A stretch of 9,820 bases of DNA from Cytophagales bacterium (GTDB lineage: Bacteria; Bacteroidota; Bacteroidia; Cytophagales; UBA9547). Location of the stretch: the NCBI GenBank assembly GCA_003476475.1, contig DMUD01000075.1, positions 1 to 9,820 of the forward strand. Direction: 5' to 3'. How positions within the stretch are numbered: position 1 is the stretch's first letter; every line of letters starts with the position of its first letter. The position numbers were made by a program, and so were the translations under genes. A model generated the notes under the pieces. That model made no database searches. It was given only the letters and a program-made list of their open reading frames with translations, and was not told the DNA's origin. This document shows positions 1 to 6,444 of this stretch, one piece after another.

Positions 1-1
1 A

Positions 2-544
2 TATGGCATTAAAAAACCTTATATTTTACAGGTAGGCACATTAGAAGAGCGCAAAAATGCAGTTTTGACCTTACAGGCATTTTCAAAAAGCAATTTGAAG
101 GAGGATTTTGAATTGGTGCTTGTAGGCAACAAAACTCCCTACTGTGAAAAATTGTACAATTTTGCGAGAAAGGAAAATCTTCTAGACAAAATAAAGTTCG
201 TACATGGGGCTGAATTCAAAGATTTTCCGCTCTTGTACCAAGGAGCCACCTTGGCTGTTTACCCTTCGTTTTTTGAAGGTTTCGGCATTCCGATATTAGA
301 AGCATTGTACAGCAAAACACCCATTATTACCTCCCAAAATGGCTGTTTTAAAGAAGTAGGTGGAGAAGCAGCTACCTACATAGACCCTTACAATGCGGAT
401 GATTTGTGTAAAAAAATGGAAATAATAGCTGGCAGTAATTTTGTCAGACAAGAGCTCAGAAATCTGGGCACTACACAAATAGAAAAATTTTGGGCTCCAG
501 CGCTCATTGCCAGGTTACAAAGTATTTACGCTGAAATAGTATAA
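2..544 (+). CDS. Glycosyltransferase, GT4 family, C-terminal part (partial)
   Basis: The frame is open from the left window edge, so the N-terminal domain and true start lie outside; 180 residues are visible. The fragment begins with the hinge segment YILQVGTLEERKN, which matches the 'VGtle.rKN' start of the nucleotide-sugar-binding domain of GT-B fold, GT4-type enzymes. At fragment residues 92-100 it carries the E-x7-E motif (EGFGIPILE) that contacts the sugar nucleotide in this family. The following SKTPIITS, then EVGGEAATYIDP, are the usual strand and loop after it. Family knowledge says such enzymes move a sugar from an activated donor to a saccharide or lipid acceptor at the inner face of the membrane, often for surface polysaccharide. 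The donor and acceptor cannot be told from this piece. An internal TTG at 65 is not a credible start because conserved hinge sequence lies upstream. No clear terminator follows the TAA. Confidence 0.88.
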   Translation, partial: YGIKKPYILQVGTLEERKNAVLTLQAFSKSNLKEDFELVLVGNKTPYCEKLYNFARKENLLDKIKFVHGAEFKDFPLLYQGATLAVYPSFFEGFGIPILEALYSKTPIITSQNGCFKEVGGEAATYIDPYNADDLCKKMEIIAGSNFVRQELRNLGTTQIEKFWAPALIARLQSIYAEIV

Positions 545-649
545 ACATTGGAAATTGCATATCTCTCTACTTTTGACCTATTTTACACTAAATGAATATA
601 TTGCCTAACAAGCAAAATATTTGACCAAAACCTGGAATTTGTAATTTGA

Positions 650-677
650 TTGACCTCCGTTCGGTTACTTATTTTTG
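650..677 (+). promoter_or_regulatory. Bacteroidota-type promoter for the sigma/anti-sigma pair
   Basis: TTG at 650-652, a 17-base spacer and TATTTTTG at 670-677 fit the Bacteroidota primary-sigma consensus TTG-N17-23-TAnnTTTG in both boxes. A start of transcription some 5-7 bases after the last G would fall at about 682-684. That is beside an ATG at 683 and about 29 bases before the sigma factor ATG. The assignment rests only on the consensus match. Confidence 0.55.
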
Positions 678-682
678 AAATC

Positions 683-715
683 ATGTATAAAAAGAAAAAA
701 GAGACTTCCAGATGA
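683..715 (+). CDS. Possible 10-codon leader mini-ORF (MYKKKKETSR)
   Basis: ATG at 683 opens a 10-codon frame with four consecutive lysine codons. It ends in TGA at 713-715, which overlaps the sigma factor ATG at 712 as ATGA. It starts six bases after the -7 element, so the transcript could begin at or next to this ATG. Such an overlap is the usual geometry for translational coupling. A frame of this length arises easily by chance in a purine-rich leader, and the A/G-rich run may simply help ribosomes bind at the sigma start. Translation is unproven. Confidence 0.2.
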   Translation: MYKKKKETSR

Positions 716-1251
716 ACGATCAGGAAATTCTCGATAGGATAAAAAAGGGAGATGAGGCAGCTTTGGACTACCTCTACAAGAAAAATTATAAAATGATGGT
801 CAACATGATCATCAAGAATAATGGGTCTGAAGATGAAGCCAAAGACGTTTACCAAGAAGCTTTGTTGGCTTTTTGGACTAAGGCCGCATCGGGAAAAATG
901 GAAATGACATCAAAAATCAGTACCTACCTTTACAGTATTTGTCAAAATCTGTGGAGAAAAGAGCTGAGCCGAAAATCAAAATTGACAAACGAACAAAAAG
1001 ACGGACCACAACCCGACAAATCTGAAGAAACAGAAAGAGCAAAAATCATTAACAAATGTTTGAACGAATTAGGCGAAACATGTAAAAAAATACTGTATTA
1101 TTTTTACTACGACGAACTATCGATGGAAGACATTGCTGAAAAGATGGGCTTTGCCAACGCAGATACTGCAAAAACAAAAAAATATAAATGCAAAAAAGAA
1201 CTAGACAAGCTTGTCAAGAGTAGATATTCGACACAAGATTTTCTAGACTAA
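712..1251 (+). CDS. ECF-type RNA polymerase sigma factor
   Basis: This 179-residue protein has the size and two-domain layout of extracytoplasmic-function sigma-70 factors. Region 2 is at about residues 15-85, with DEAKDVYQEALLAFW as the core-binding helix and STYLYSICQNLWRKELSR as the promoter-melting segment. A charged linker lies at about 90-110. Region 4 at about 112-170 carries a helix-turn-helix (LSMEDIAEKMGFANADTAKTKKYKCKKEL) that would read the -35-like box. The start MNDQEILDRIKKGDE is typical of Bacteroidota members. It is expected to act in the cytoplasm with RNA polymerase core on a small regulon that cannot be named. The next gene, 11 bases downstream, encodes a membrane protein that is probably its anti-sigma factor. 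No SusCD-type genes, the common partners of such sigma factors, lie beside it. The upstream promoter looks like a primary-sigma promoter, so autoregulation is not evident. Confidence 0.9.
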   Translation: MNDQEILDRIKKGDEAALDYLYKKNYKMMVNMIIKNNGSEDEAKDVYQEALLAFWTKAASGKMEMTSKISTYLYSICQNLWRKELSRKSKLTNEQKDGPQPDKSEETERAKIINKCLNELGETCKKILYYFYYDELSMEDIAEKMGFANADTAKTKKYKCKKELDKLVKSRYSTQDFLD

Positions 1252-1262
1252 AAAAAATACAA

Positions 1263-2132
1263 ATGCTGAATAGCGAAGCACATAAAGAACTAATTGATTC
1301 TTACTTGAGAGGAACTCTCAGCACAGAAGAATCGGAATTGTTGGAGAAAAATGCAAATTCGGACATTAGGCTGAAAAATGAACTTGACCTACAAAAATCA
1401 ATAATCGAAGCCTTGCGTGCCAACCGCAAAGCAGACCTAAAAGCACGTTTAAACAAAATTAATGTAAACACCTCTTCTTCATCGAATTGGTGGAAATATC
1501 TTACAGGGGCTACTCTCATTTCCACTATTGGAATTTGGTTGTACTTACAAAATCGTGTCGAAGATATTACGAGCAAGTCCCAAACCGTATTTTCTGGCGC
1601 ACCAAGTGTACAAAAACAAATGGAAACCCTTTCTGCAGAACCACAAATTTCCAAGTCAGACAACCATCATTTAGCTATTGTAGAAAATACCGCAAAAGAG
1701 ACATTGGCTGAAAAAAAAGTAATTAAAAGGGCTAAAAATAGTACAAATATAGAAACGGAACCAAGCTTACCAAACATCAACACGATTCAGGATAATACCC
1801 CCGAGCCATTGAACAAAGACATTACCGCTCCAGAAGGAGATTTGACCAAATCGGTACAATTCAACAACTCCTTAAACAATATTGAAGTGATAAAAAGCAA
1901 GCAGCATAAATTCCATTATCGTTATTTCGACAAAAAACTGTATCTCTACGGCAATTTCGATTCCAGAATGTATGACATATTGGAACTAAATACCAGTAAG
2001 GGCCAAGCATTCTACCTGATGTTTGAAAACAACTATTATACATTAGAACCCCACAAAACTGAAATTTCGAAACTAGAAATCGTGAAAGATAAAAACACGA
2101 TAGCAGAGTTGAAGGAGGTGCAGAAAAAGTAA
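1263..2132 (+). CDS. Probable membrane anti-sigma factor
   Basis: This is a 289-residue protein encoded directly behind the ECF sigma gene. Residues 1-65 form a helical, charged cytoplasmic segment (HKELIDSYLRGTLSTEESELLEK) resembling the sigma-binding N-termini of Bacteroidota anti-sigma proteins. The HxxxCxxC zinc motif of classical ZAS anti-sigmas is absent. One membrane helix lies at about 77-96 (WWKYLTGATLISTIGIWLYL). A low-complexity Ser/Thr/Asn/Lys-rich periplasmic linker follows. A compact C-terminal region at about 210-280 (FHYRYFDKKLYLYGNF, then YTLEPHKTEISKLEIV) looks like a folded periplasmic sensor. The inferred role is to hold the sigma factor at the membrane until a periplasmic signal releases it. 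The role rests on gene order and topology rather than on a diagnostic motif. An AAGGAGG string near the 3' end is not followed by a usable start. Confidence 0.7.
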   Translation: MLNSEAHKELIDSYLRGTLSTEESELLEKNANSDIRLKNELDLQKSIIEALRANRKADLKARLNKINVNTSSSSNWWKYLTGATLISTIGIWLYLQNRVEDITSKSQTVFSGAPSVQKQMETLSAEPQISKSDNHHLAIVENTAKETLAEKKVIKRAKNSTNIETEPSLPNINTIQDNTPEPLNKDITAPEGDLTKSVQFNNSLNNIEVIKSKQHKFHYRYFDKKLYLYGNFDSRMYDILELNTSKGQAFYLMFENNYYTLEPHKTEISKLEIVKDKNTIAELKEVQKK

Positions 2133-2191
2133 ACAAGGCTCCTGCTCCTAAAATTTCCCTATTTCCTGTATAATCGTTAATCTTGCATGCT

Positions 2192-2199
2192 TATTTTTG
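2192..2199 (+). promoter_or_regulatory. -7 element before argG, possible leaderless start
   Basis: TATTTTTG matches TAnnTTTG exactly and lies six bases before the argG ATG at 2206, so the transcript may begin at or within a base or two of the start codon. No clear TTG lies 17-23 bases upstream, so the -33 half is weak or replaced by an activator site. The same distance between -7 box and ATG recurs before the mini-ORF at 683. Confidence 0.5.
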
Positions 2200-2205
2200 C
2201 GTGGC

Positions 2206-3399
2206 ATGAAGAAAAAAGTAGTCTTAGCGTTCAGTGGTGGTCTCGACACCACCTATTGTCTTAAATATTTATCGGAAGACAAAGGGTTTGAAGTACATAC
2301 TGTAATTGTAGATACAGGTGGCTTTAGTGCTGAAGAACTTTCCGATATTGAACGCAAAGCCCACGAACTGGGAGTAGCAAAGCACAAATGTGTGCAAATG
2401 GTAAACCGTTATTACCAAGAATGTATCCGATTCATGGTGTACGGCAATGTCCTGAAAAACAACACCTACCCTCTTTCGGTCAGCGCCGAAAGAATGTTTC
2501 AAGCATTGGCAGTGGCAGAATATGCCCGTGAAATAGGCGCAGACGCAGTTGCCCACGGAAGTACTGGTGCCGGCAACGACCAAGTACGTTTCGACATGGT
2601 ATTTCACATCCTCATACCGGGGGTTGAAGTGATTACCCCTATCAGAGACAACAAACTTTCGCGCGAGGCCGAAATAGAGTATCTTAAAGCGAAAGGCGTG
2701 GTACGCGACTGGACTAAAGCGACTTATTCTATAAACAAAGGCATTTGGGGCACCTCGGTAGGTGGCAAAGAAACGCTCACATCTGACCAATACTTACCCG
2801 AATCGGCCTTCCCTAGCCAACTGCAAGAAAAAGGCGAAGTAGAATTAGAATTGCATTTTGAAAAAGGTGAATTAAAAGGAATAAATGAGGAAAAATTTCC
2901 AAATCCTGTAGATGCGATTCAAAAGTTGAACGAAATAGCGCGCAGGTATGCCATAGGGCGCGACATTCATGTAGGCGATACCATCATTGGAATAAAAGGC
3001 AGAGTAGGTTTCGAAGCGGGCGCTCCGCTTATCATCATCAAAGCACATCATACTTTGGAAAAGCACACTCTTACCAAATGGCAAATGTATTGGAAAGACA
3101 TGTTGGCCAACTGGTATGGCACTTTACTGCACGAAGGTCAATACTTGGAACCCGTGATGCGCAACATTGAAACTTTTTTGGAAGACTCGCAAAGCAGCGT
3201 GACCGGCAGCGTGAAAGTGCACCTAGCCCCCTACCACTTTTATGTGGTGGGCATCACCTCAGAATTTGACATGATGAACAGCAAATTTGGCACGTATGGC
3301 GAAATGAACAATACGTGGAGCGGCGACGATGTAAGAGGTTTTACCAAAATATTGGCCAACCAAGCCATGTTCCATCAACTTGTGAACTCCACAAAGTAG
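2206..3399 (+). CDS. argG: Argininosuccinate synthase
   Basis: The enzyme joins citrulline and aspartate using ATP to form argininosuccinate, the penultimate step of arginine synthesis, in the cytoplasm. The 397-residue product has the usual family length. The N-terminal PP-loop SGGLDT is at residues 10-15, within the family start KKVVLAFSGGLDT. The citrulline/aspartate-binding segment GSTGAGNDQVRFD is at about 118-130. Its usual TGKGNDQ lysine is alanine here, a form I recall from Bacteroidota ArgG. The C-terminal synthetase domain is complete, ending with a tetramerisation tail. I chose ATG 2206 rather than the in-frame TTG at 2197 because MKKKVVLAFSGG is the normal start, and the TTG sits inside the -7 promoter element. 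No other arginine gene is nearby. The stop codon touches the stop of the convergent gene. Confidence 0.95.
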   Translation: MKKKVVLAFSGGLDTTYCLKYLSEDKGFEVHTVIVDTGGFSAEELSDIERKAHELGVAKHKCVQMVNRYYQECIRFMVYGNVLKNNTYPLSVSAERMFQALAVAEYAREIGADAVAHGSTGAGNDQVRFDMVFHILIPGVEVITPIRDNKLSREAEIEYLKAKGVVRDWTKATYSINKGIWGTSVGGKETLTSDQYLPESAFPSQLQEKGEVELELHFEKGELKGINEEKFPNPVDAIQKLNEIARRYAIGRDIHVGDTIIGIKGRVGFEAGAPLIIIKAHHTLEKHTLTKWQMYWKDMLANWYGTLLHEGQYLEPVMRNIETFLEDSQSSVTGSVKVHLAPYHFYVVGITSEFDMMNSKFGTYGEMNNTWSGDDVRGFTKILANQAMFHQLVNSTK

Positions 3400-3410
3400 T
3401 TAATTCACAA
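3380..3410. repeat. Inverted repeat across two abutting stop codons
   Basis: TTGTGAA at 3380-3386 and TTCACAA at 3404-3410 form a 7-bp stem, with the argG TAG and the opposing gene's TAA in the 17-base loop. No strong T-run follows on either strand; on the plus strand TTTT and later TTTTT appear within about 30 bases. It could serve as a weak two-way terminator, but that is a guess. Confidence 0.3.
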
Positions 3411-4995
3411 AGGTTTTGGTATTCATTTTTCCTAAGCCACCCAAATACGGACAGTCGTACAGGCTTTGTACATCTTTAAAAGGTACAGCCACCTTTTCAT
3501 AGTCGTACACATCACGCAAACTTTTGGTCAAGTTATTGTCTCCCATACTTACATCAACGTCTATCATTTTCATTTGGCTAGGATGTTCATAGCCGCAAGC
3601 GTGAGTTATTTCCAACATTTCTTTGCGCAATGTTTTGATGTAGTTGTACAATCTTTCTGACTTTAAAGTAGGATCGATACCCGATTGCAGCCATTTACTG
3701 GATGTAGCAATGCCTGTGGGGCATTTGTTGGTATGGCATACCTGGGCTTGAATACAACCTATCGACATCATAGCCTCGCGGGCTACATTTATCACATCGG
3801 CACCCATAGACATGGCCATGAGGGCGCTAGCAGGAAAACCTAGTTTACCCGAGGCCACAAACACAACACGTTCGGTCAATCCTCTTTCGGCAAAAAGTTT
3901 ATAAACAGCCGAAAAGGCAAAGATAAATGGCAAAGAAACACTATCGGCAAAAGAAGGTGGTGCCGCTCCAGTGCCCCCTTCTCCACCATCAATGGTAATA
4001 AAATCGGGGCCTATACCACGTCTTTCCATTTCATCGGCCAAAATATGCCAATGGTCTAATTTGCCTACCGCTGCTTTGAATCCAACTGGAAGGCCTGTCT
4101 TATCGGCTATTTCTTCAAAGAAATCTAACATTTCAGGCACATTTTTGAATGCCGAATGGTACGGTGGCGAAACCAAGTCCTTTCCCATGGGCACATGGCG
4201 TATTGCGGCTATTTCGGGCGTTATCTTTTTGGCTGGCAAAACACCGCCTTTGCCAGGTTTTGCCCCTTGCGAAAGTTTTACATCGATGGCCCTCACAAAT
4301 GGATTTTCTTGTACCAAATCGACAAGTTTTGGCATAGAAAACCGACCATTATCGTCTCTAACGCCAAAATATCCTGTACCAAAATGGAACACAATATCGG
4401 CTCCGTTTTGGTGGTAAGGTGACAGCCCGCCTTCGCCAGTATTTTGGTAACACCCCACTTTCATCGCTCCTTTATTTAGCGATTCTACAGCCCTCGCCGA
4501 AAGCGAGCCGTAGCTCATGCCCGAAATATTAGCTACCGAATATGGCCTATATGGTTTTTTTCTTTTGTTGTACAAGCCCATCACTTTTGCACAAGGCACA
4601 AAAGCAGGATCTTTTCTGTTGATATGGTCTTTTGGCAAGGCATAGGGAAAAAGTGATGGATTGATGAAAACATGGCCTGCTTTGTACAAATCTTGGTCGG
4701 TACCGAAACCCGAATAATTATTTTCAACTTTAGAAGAGGCATAAACCCACGAACGCTGGCTACGATTGAAAGGCAACTCTTCGCGGTTATTGGCTACAAT
4801 GTATTGGCGCAGTTCAGGGCCTATTTTTTCCAACAAATACCGAAGATGCCCCACCACTGGGTAATTGTGCTTGATGGTGTGCTTTTTATTAAAAAAAACA
4901 TCTTTGATGGCCACCAAAGCCAAAAAAATGAGCAGTATTACCAAAAGAACCTCCCACACATGTTGTTTGCTGAAATAATCGATTAAAATGTTCAT
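3400..4995 (-). CDS. FMN-binding glutamate synthase family protein, membrane-anchored
   Basis: This 531-residue protein is built from the FMN/iron-sulfur synthase domain of glutamate synthase, without the N-terminal glutaminase domain or C-terminal beta-helix of full GltB. One membrane helix lies at about residues 13-33. The barrel then shows GEGGLSPYH (187-195), QGAKPGKGG (243-251), FKAAVGKL (306-313) and IDGGEGGTGAAP (335-346), the flavin and substrate-binding elements. Cysteines 414, 420 and 425 in a C-x5-C-x4-C pattern match the 3Fe-4S ligands of GltB. Family knowledge suggests a flavin oxidoreductase acting on 2-oxoglutarate/glutamate-like substrates. With no glutaminase, the ammonia source and electron donor are unknown, and glutamate synthesis should not be assumed. 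It is the last gene of the leftward string, 31 bases after the DUF721 gene. No clear promoter of its own was seen in that gap. Confidence 0.88.
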   Translation of the reverse strand: MNILIDYFSKQHVWEVLLVILLIFLALVAIKDVFFNKKHTIKHNYPVVGHLRYLLEKIGPELRQYIVANNREELPFNRSQRSWVYASSKVENNYSGFGTDQDLYKAGHVFINPSLFPYALPKDHINRKDPAFVPCAKVMGLYNKRKKPYRPYSVANISGMSYGSLSARAVESLNKGAMKVGCYQNTGEGGLSPYHQNGADIVFHFGTGYFGVRDDNGRFSMPKLVDLVQENPFVRAIDVKLSQGAKPGKGGVLPAKKITPEIAAIRHVPMGKDLVSPPYHSAFKNVPEMLDFFEEIADKTGLPVGFKAAVGKLDHWHILADEMERRGIGPDFITIDGGEGGTGAAPPSFADSVSLPFIFAFSAVYKLFAERGLTERVVFVASGKLGFPASALMAMSMGADVINVAREAMMSIGCIQAQVCHTNKCPTGIATSSKWLQSGIDPTLKSERLYNYIKTLRKEMLEITHACGYEHPSQMKMIDVDVSMGDNNLTKSLRDVYDYEKVAVPFKDVQSLYDCPYLGGLGKMNTKTFVN

Positions 4996-5026
4996 AATAT
5001 GAATGTTAAAATCTTAAATGTGCACA

Positions 5027-5347
5027 CTAAAGAAATACGACATCTTCTACCACCTTGGCTCCTGCCTCTTTATTAATCAAATCTATAATGGTTTGTTTTG
5101 AAAGCATCATGTCTTTTTTCAAAGGAGAGGAGGAAAGCTTCAAAAACATCAATTTATCCTTAAAAAATATTTTTTCGGTTCGGCTGGAAATGGTTTTCCC
5201 CATAATTTTTTCCCAATTCGCCACCACAAATGTCTCGTTGAATTTACCTTCTAACTGGTACAGTTTCAGTAATTCTGCAATGGCATCGCCCGCAGTTACT
5301 GCCACCGACTTACGATAAGTTGGTTTGCTATTTCGACCAAAAGCCAT
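5027..5347 (-). CDS. DUF721 (DciA-like) protein
   Basis: This 106-residue protein matches the short DUF721 form. Its core around W45 (ANWEKIMGKTISSRTEKIFF), followed by KLMFLKLSSSPLKKDM and IIDLINKEAG, corresponds to the family pattern 'W..imG..ia..t', then 'L.v.v.ss.l..el', then 'ii..lN'. In DciA the DUF721 fold helps load the replicative helicase DnaB in bacteria without DnaC/DnaI. Whether the short Bacteroidota form does the same is inference. It follows recF by six bases. recF-DUF721 pairing also occurs in other phyla, for example near gyrB in Actinobacteria, which supports a replication role. Confidence 0.82.
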   Translation of the reverse strand: MAFGRNSKPTYRKSVAVTAGDAIAELLKLYQLEGKFNETFVVANWEKIMGKTISSRTEKIFFKDKLMFLKLSSSPLKKDMMLSKQTIIDLINKEAGAKVVEDVVFL

Positions 5348-5353
5348 ATAAAT

Positions 5354-6436
5354 TCAAATTGTGTTAAAGGTAGCTATTTCCTTATTTTCAGAGGCAAACA
5401 ATGACGCTATTCTTTTAGGTGTTGAATCGGTAATAAACACCTGACCAAAAGTACCTGCATTGACCAGTTGCGCAAGGTTGAAAACCCTGTTTTCATCGAG
5501 CCTATCGAAAATATCGTCTAGAAGAAGCAAAGGCTTCTTTTTTCTGATGTTGCTTACAAAATGAAAATGGGCGAGTTTCAATGCCAGCACAAACGTTTTT
5601 TGTTGCCCCTGAGAAGCAAATCGCTTTACTGCGCTACCATTCAACAAGAAATCATAATCGTCGGAATGAATGCCCAAAAGAGTGCGCTGTGCTTTCAAAT
5701 CTTGCTGATGATTTCGAAGAAAACGAAACGAAAAATCTTCATTCACACATTCCGAACGATATTGAAACTGTGGTTCTTCGGCTGCTACGGCCAACTGGCC
5801 ATAGGCCTTTTGAAAACTGCTCAAAAAACTTTTAACAAACAAATTCCTTTCATTCGATATATATTGATTCAAAGGCAACATTTGGTCGTCGTACACTGAA
5901 AGCAGACTAACGTTTAGTTTTCCCGCTTCCGCCATTTGTTTCAAAAGGGCATTGCGCTGTTTCAGCAATCGATTGTAAACCAACAGTTTTTCCAAATATT
6001 CAGCGTTGGCCTGCGAAAGAACCAAATCGAAAAATTTACGCCTTGTTTCACTTCCTTCTCGAATCAAATCAGTGTCGTAAGGACTTACCAAAACAACCGG
6101 AAAACGCCCAATGTAACCCGAGAGCCGTTCTGGCGATTTGCCATCGACCAAAAAAACTTTGGCTTGCTCTTTTTGGCACACACACTCTACCTTCACTTGC
6201 TTGTCTTTTTCCACAAAATGCCCTTCAACACGAAAAAAATCCTTTTCATGCATTATAGCCGATAGGTCGAATGGCAAAAAGGCACTTTTGGTATTGCACA
6301 AAAAATAAATGGCGTCGAGCACATTGGTTTTGCCCGTACCATTGGGTCCCACTATCAAGTTGAGGTGGCTAGCAAAGACATGGTCAAGACGGGCATAATT
6401 TTTAAACTGGGTAAGATGGAGAGAAGATAAATGCAT
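5354..6436 (-). CDS. recF: DNA replication and repair protein RecF
   Basis: RecF is an SMC-like ATPase that binds gapped DNA and, with RecO and RecR, helps load RecA at stalled forks. The 360-residue product has the normal length. It opens with LHLTQFKNYARLD, typical of the family. Walker A GPNGTGKT is at 30-37, the ABC signature SQGQQK at about 275-280, and Walker B with D-loop LLLLDDIFDRLDENR at about 303-317. An in-frame TTG at 6446-6448 overlaps the upstream stop as TTGA and would add MSQN. I prefer ATG 6436-6434 because MHLSSLHLTQFKNY fits the family start. The gene lies eight bases after the VWA gene and six before the DUF721 gene, so it is probably co-transcribed with both. It has no visible promoter of its own, and dnaN and gyrB are not beside it. 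Confidence 0.95.
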   Translation of the reverse strand: MHLSSLHLTQFKNYARLDHVFASHLNLIVGPNGTGKTNVLDAIYFLCNTKSAFLPFDLSAIMHEKDFFRVEGHFVEKDKQVKVECVCQKEQAKVFLVDGKSPERLSGYIGRFPVVLVSPYDTDLIREGSETRRKFFDLVLSQANAEYLEKLLVYNRLLKQRNALLKQMAEAGKLNVSLLSVYDDQMLPLNQYISNERNLFVKSFLSSFQKAYGQLAVAAEEPQFQYRSECVNEDFSFRFLRNHQQDLKAQRTLLGIHSDDYDFLLNGSAVKRFASQGQQKTFVLALKLAHFHFVSNIRKKKPLLLLDDIFDRLDENRVFNLAQLVNAGTFGQVFITDSTPKRIASLFASENKEIATFNTI

Positions 6437-6444
6437 GTTTTGGC

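Noticed and set aside
545..649. Possible RNA gene or terminator after the glycosyltransferase gene
   Set aside because: No stable inverted repeat with a T-run and no tRNA- or riboswitch-like fold was seen. The stretch is plain AT-rich spacer.
2111..2120. Strong Shine-Dalgarno-like GAAGGAGGTG near the end of the anti-sigma gene
   Set aside because: The only start after it (GTG 2118) reads four codons to the anti-sigma stop, in the same frame. No downstream gene begins within usable distance.
2133..2180. CTCC repeats (CTCCTGCTCC) pairing with AGGAG upstream as a terminator
   Set aside because: The pairing is only about five bases and no T-run follows.
2197..2205. In-frame TTG start adding MRG to ArgG
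   Set aside because: It lies inside the TATTTTTG -7 element, and the ATG at 2206 gives the standard MKKKVVLAFSGG family start.
3971..4422. Overlapping plus-strand open frames across the glutamate-synthase-like gene
   Set aside because: They are antisense to strongly conserved flavin-binding motifs, resemble no family I know, and are explained by codon bias of the real gene.
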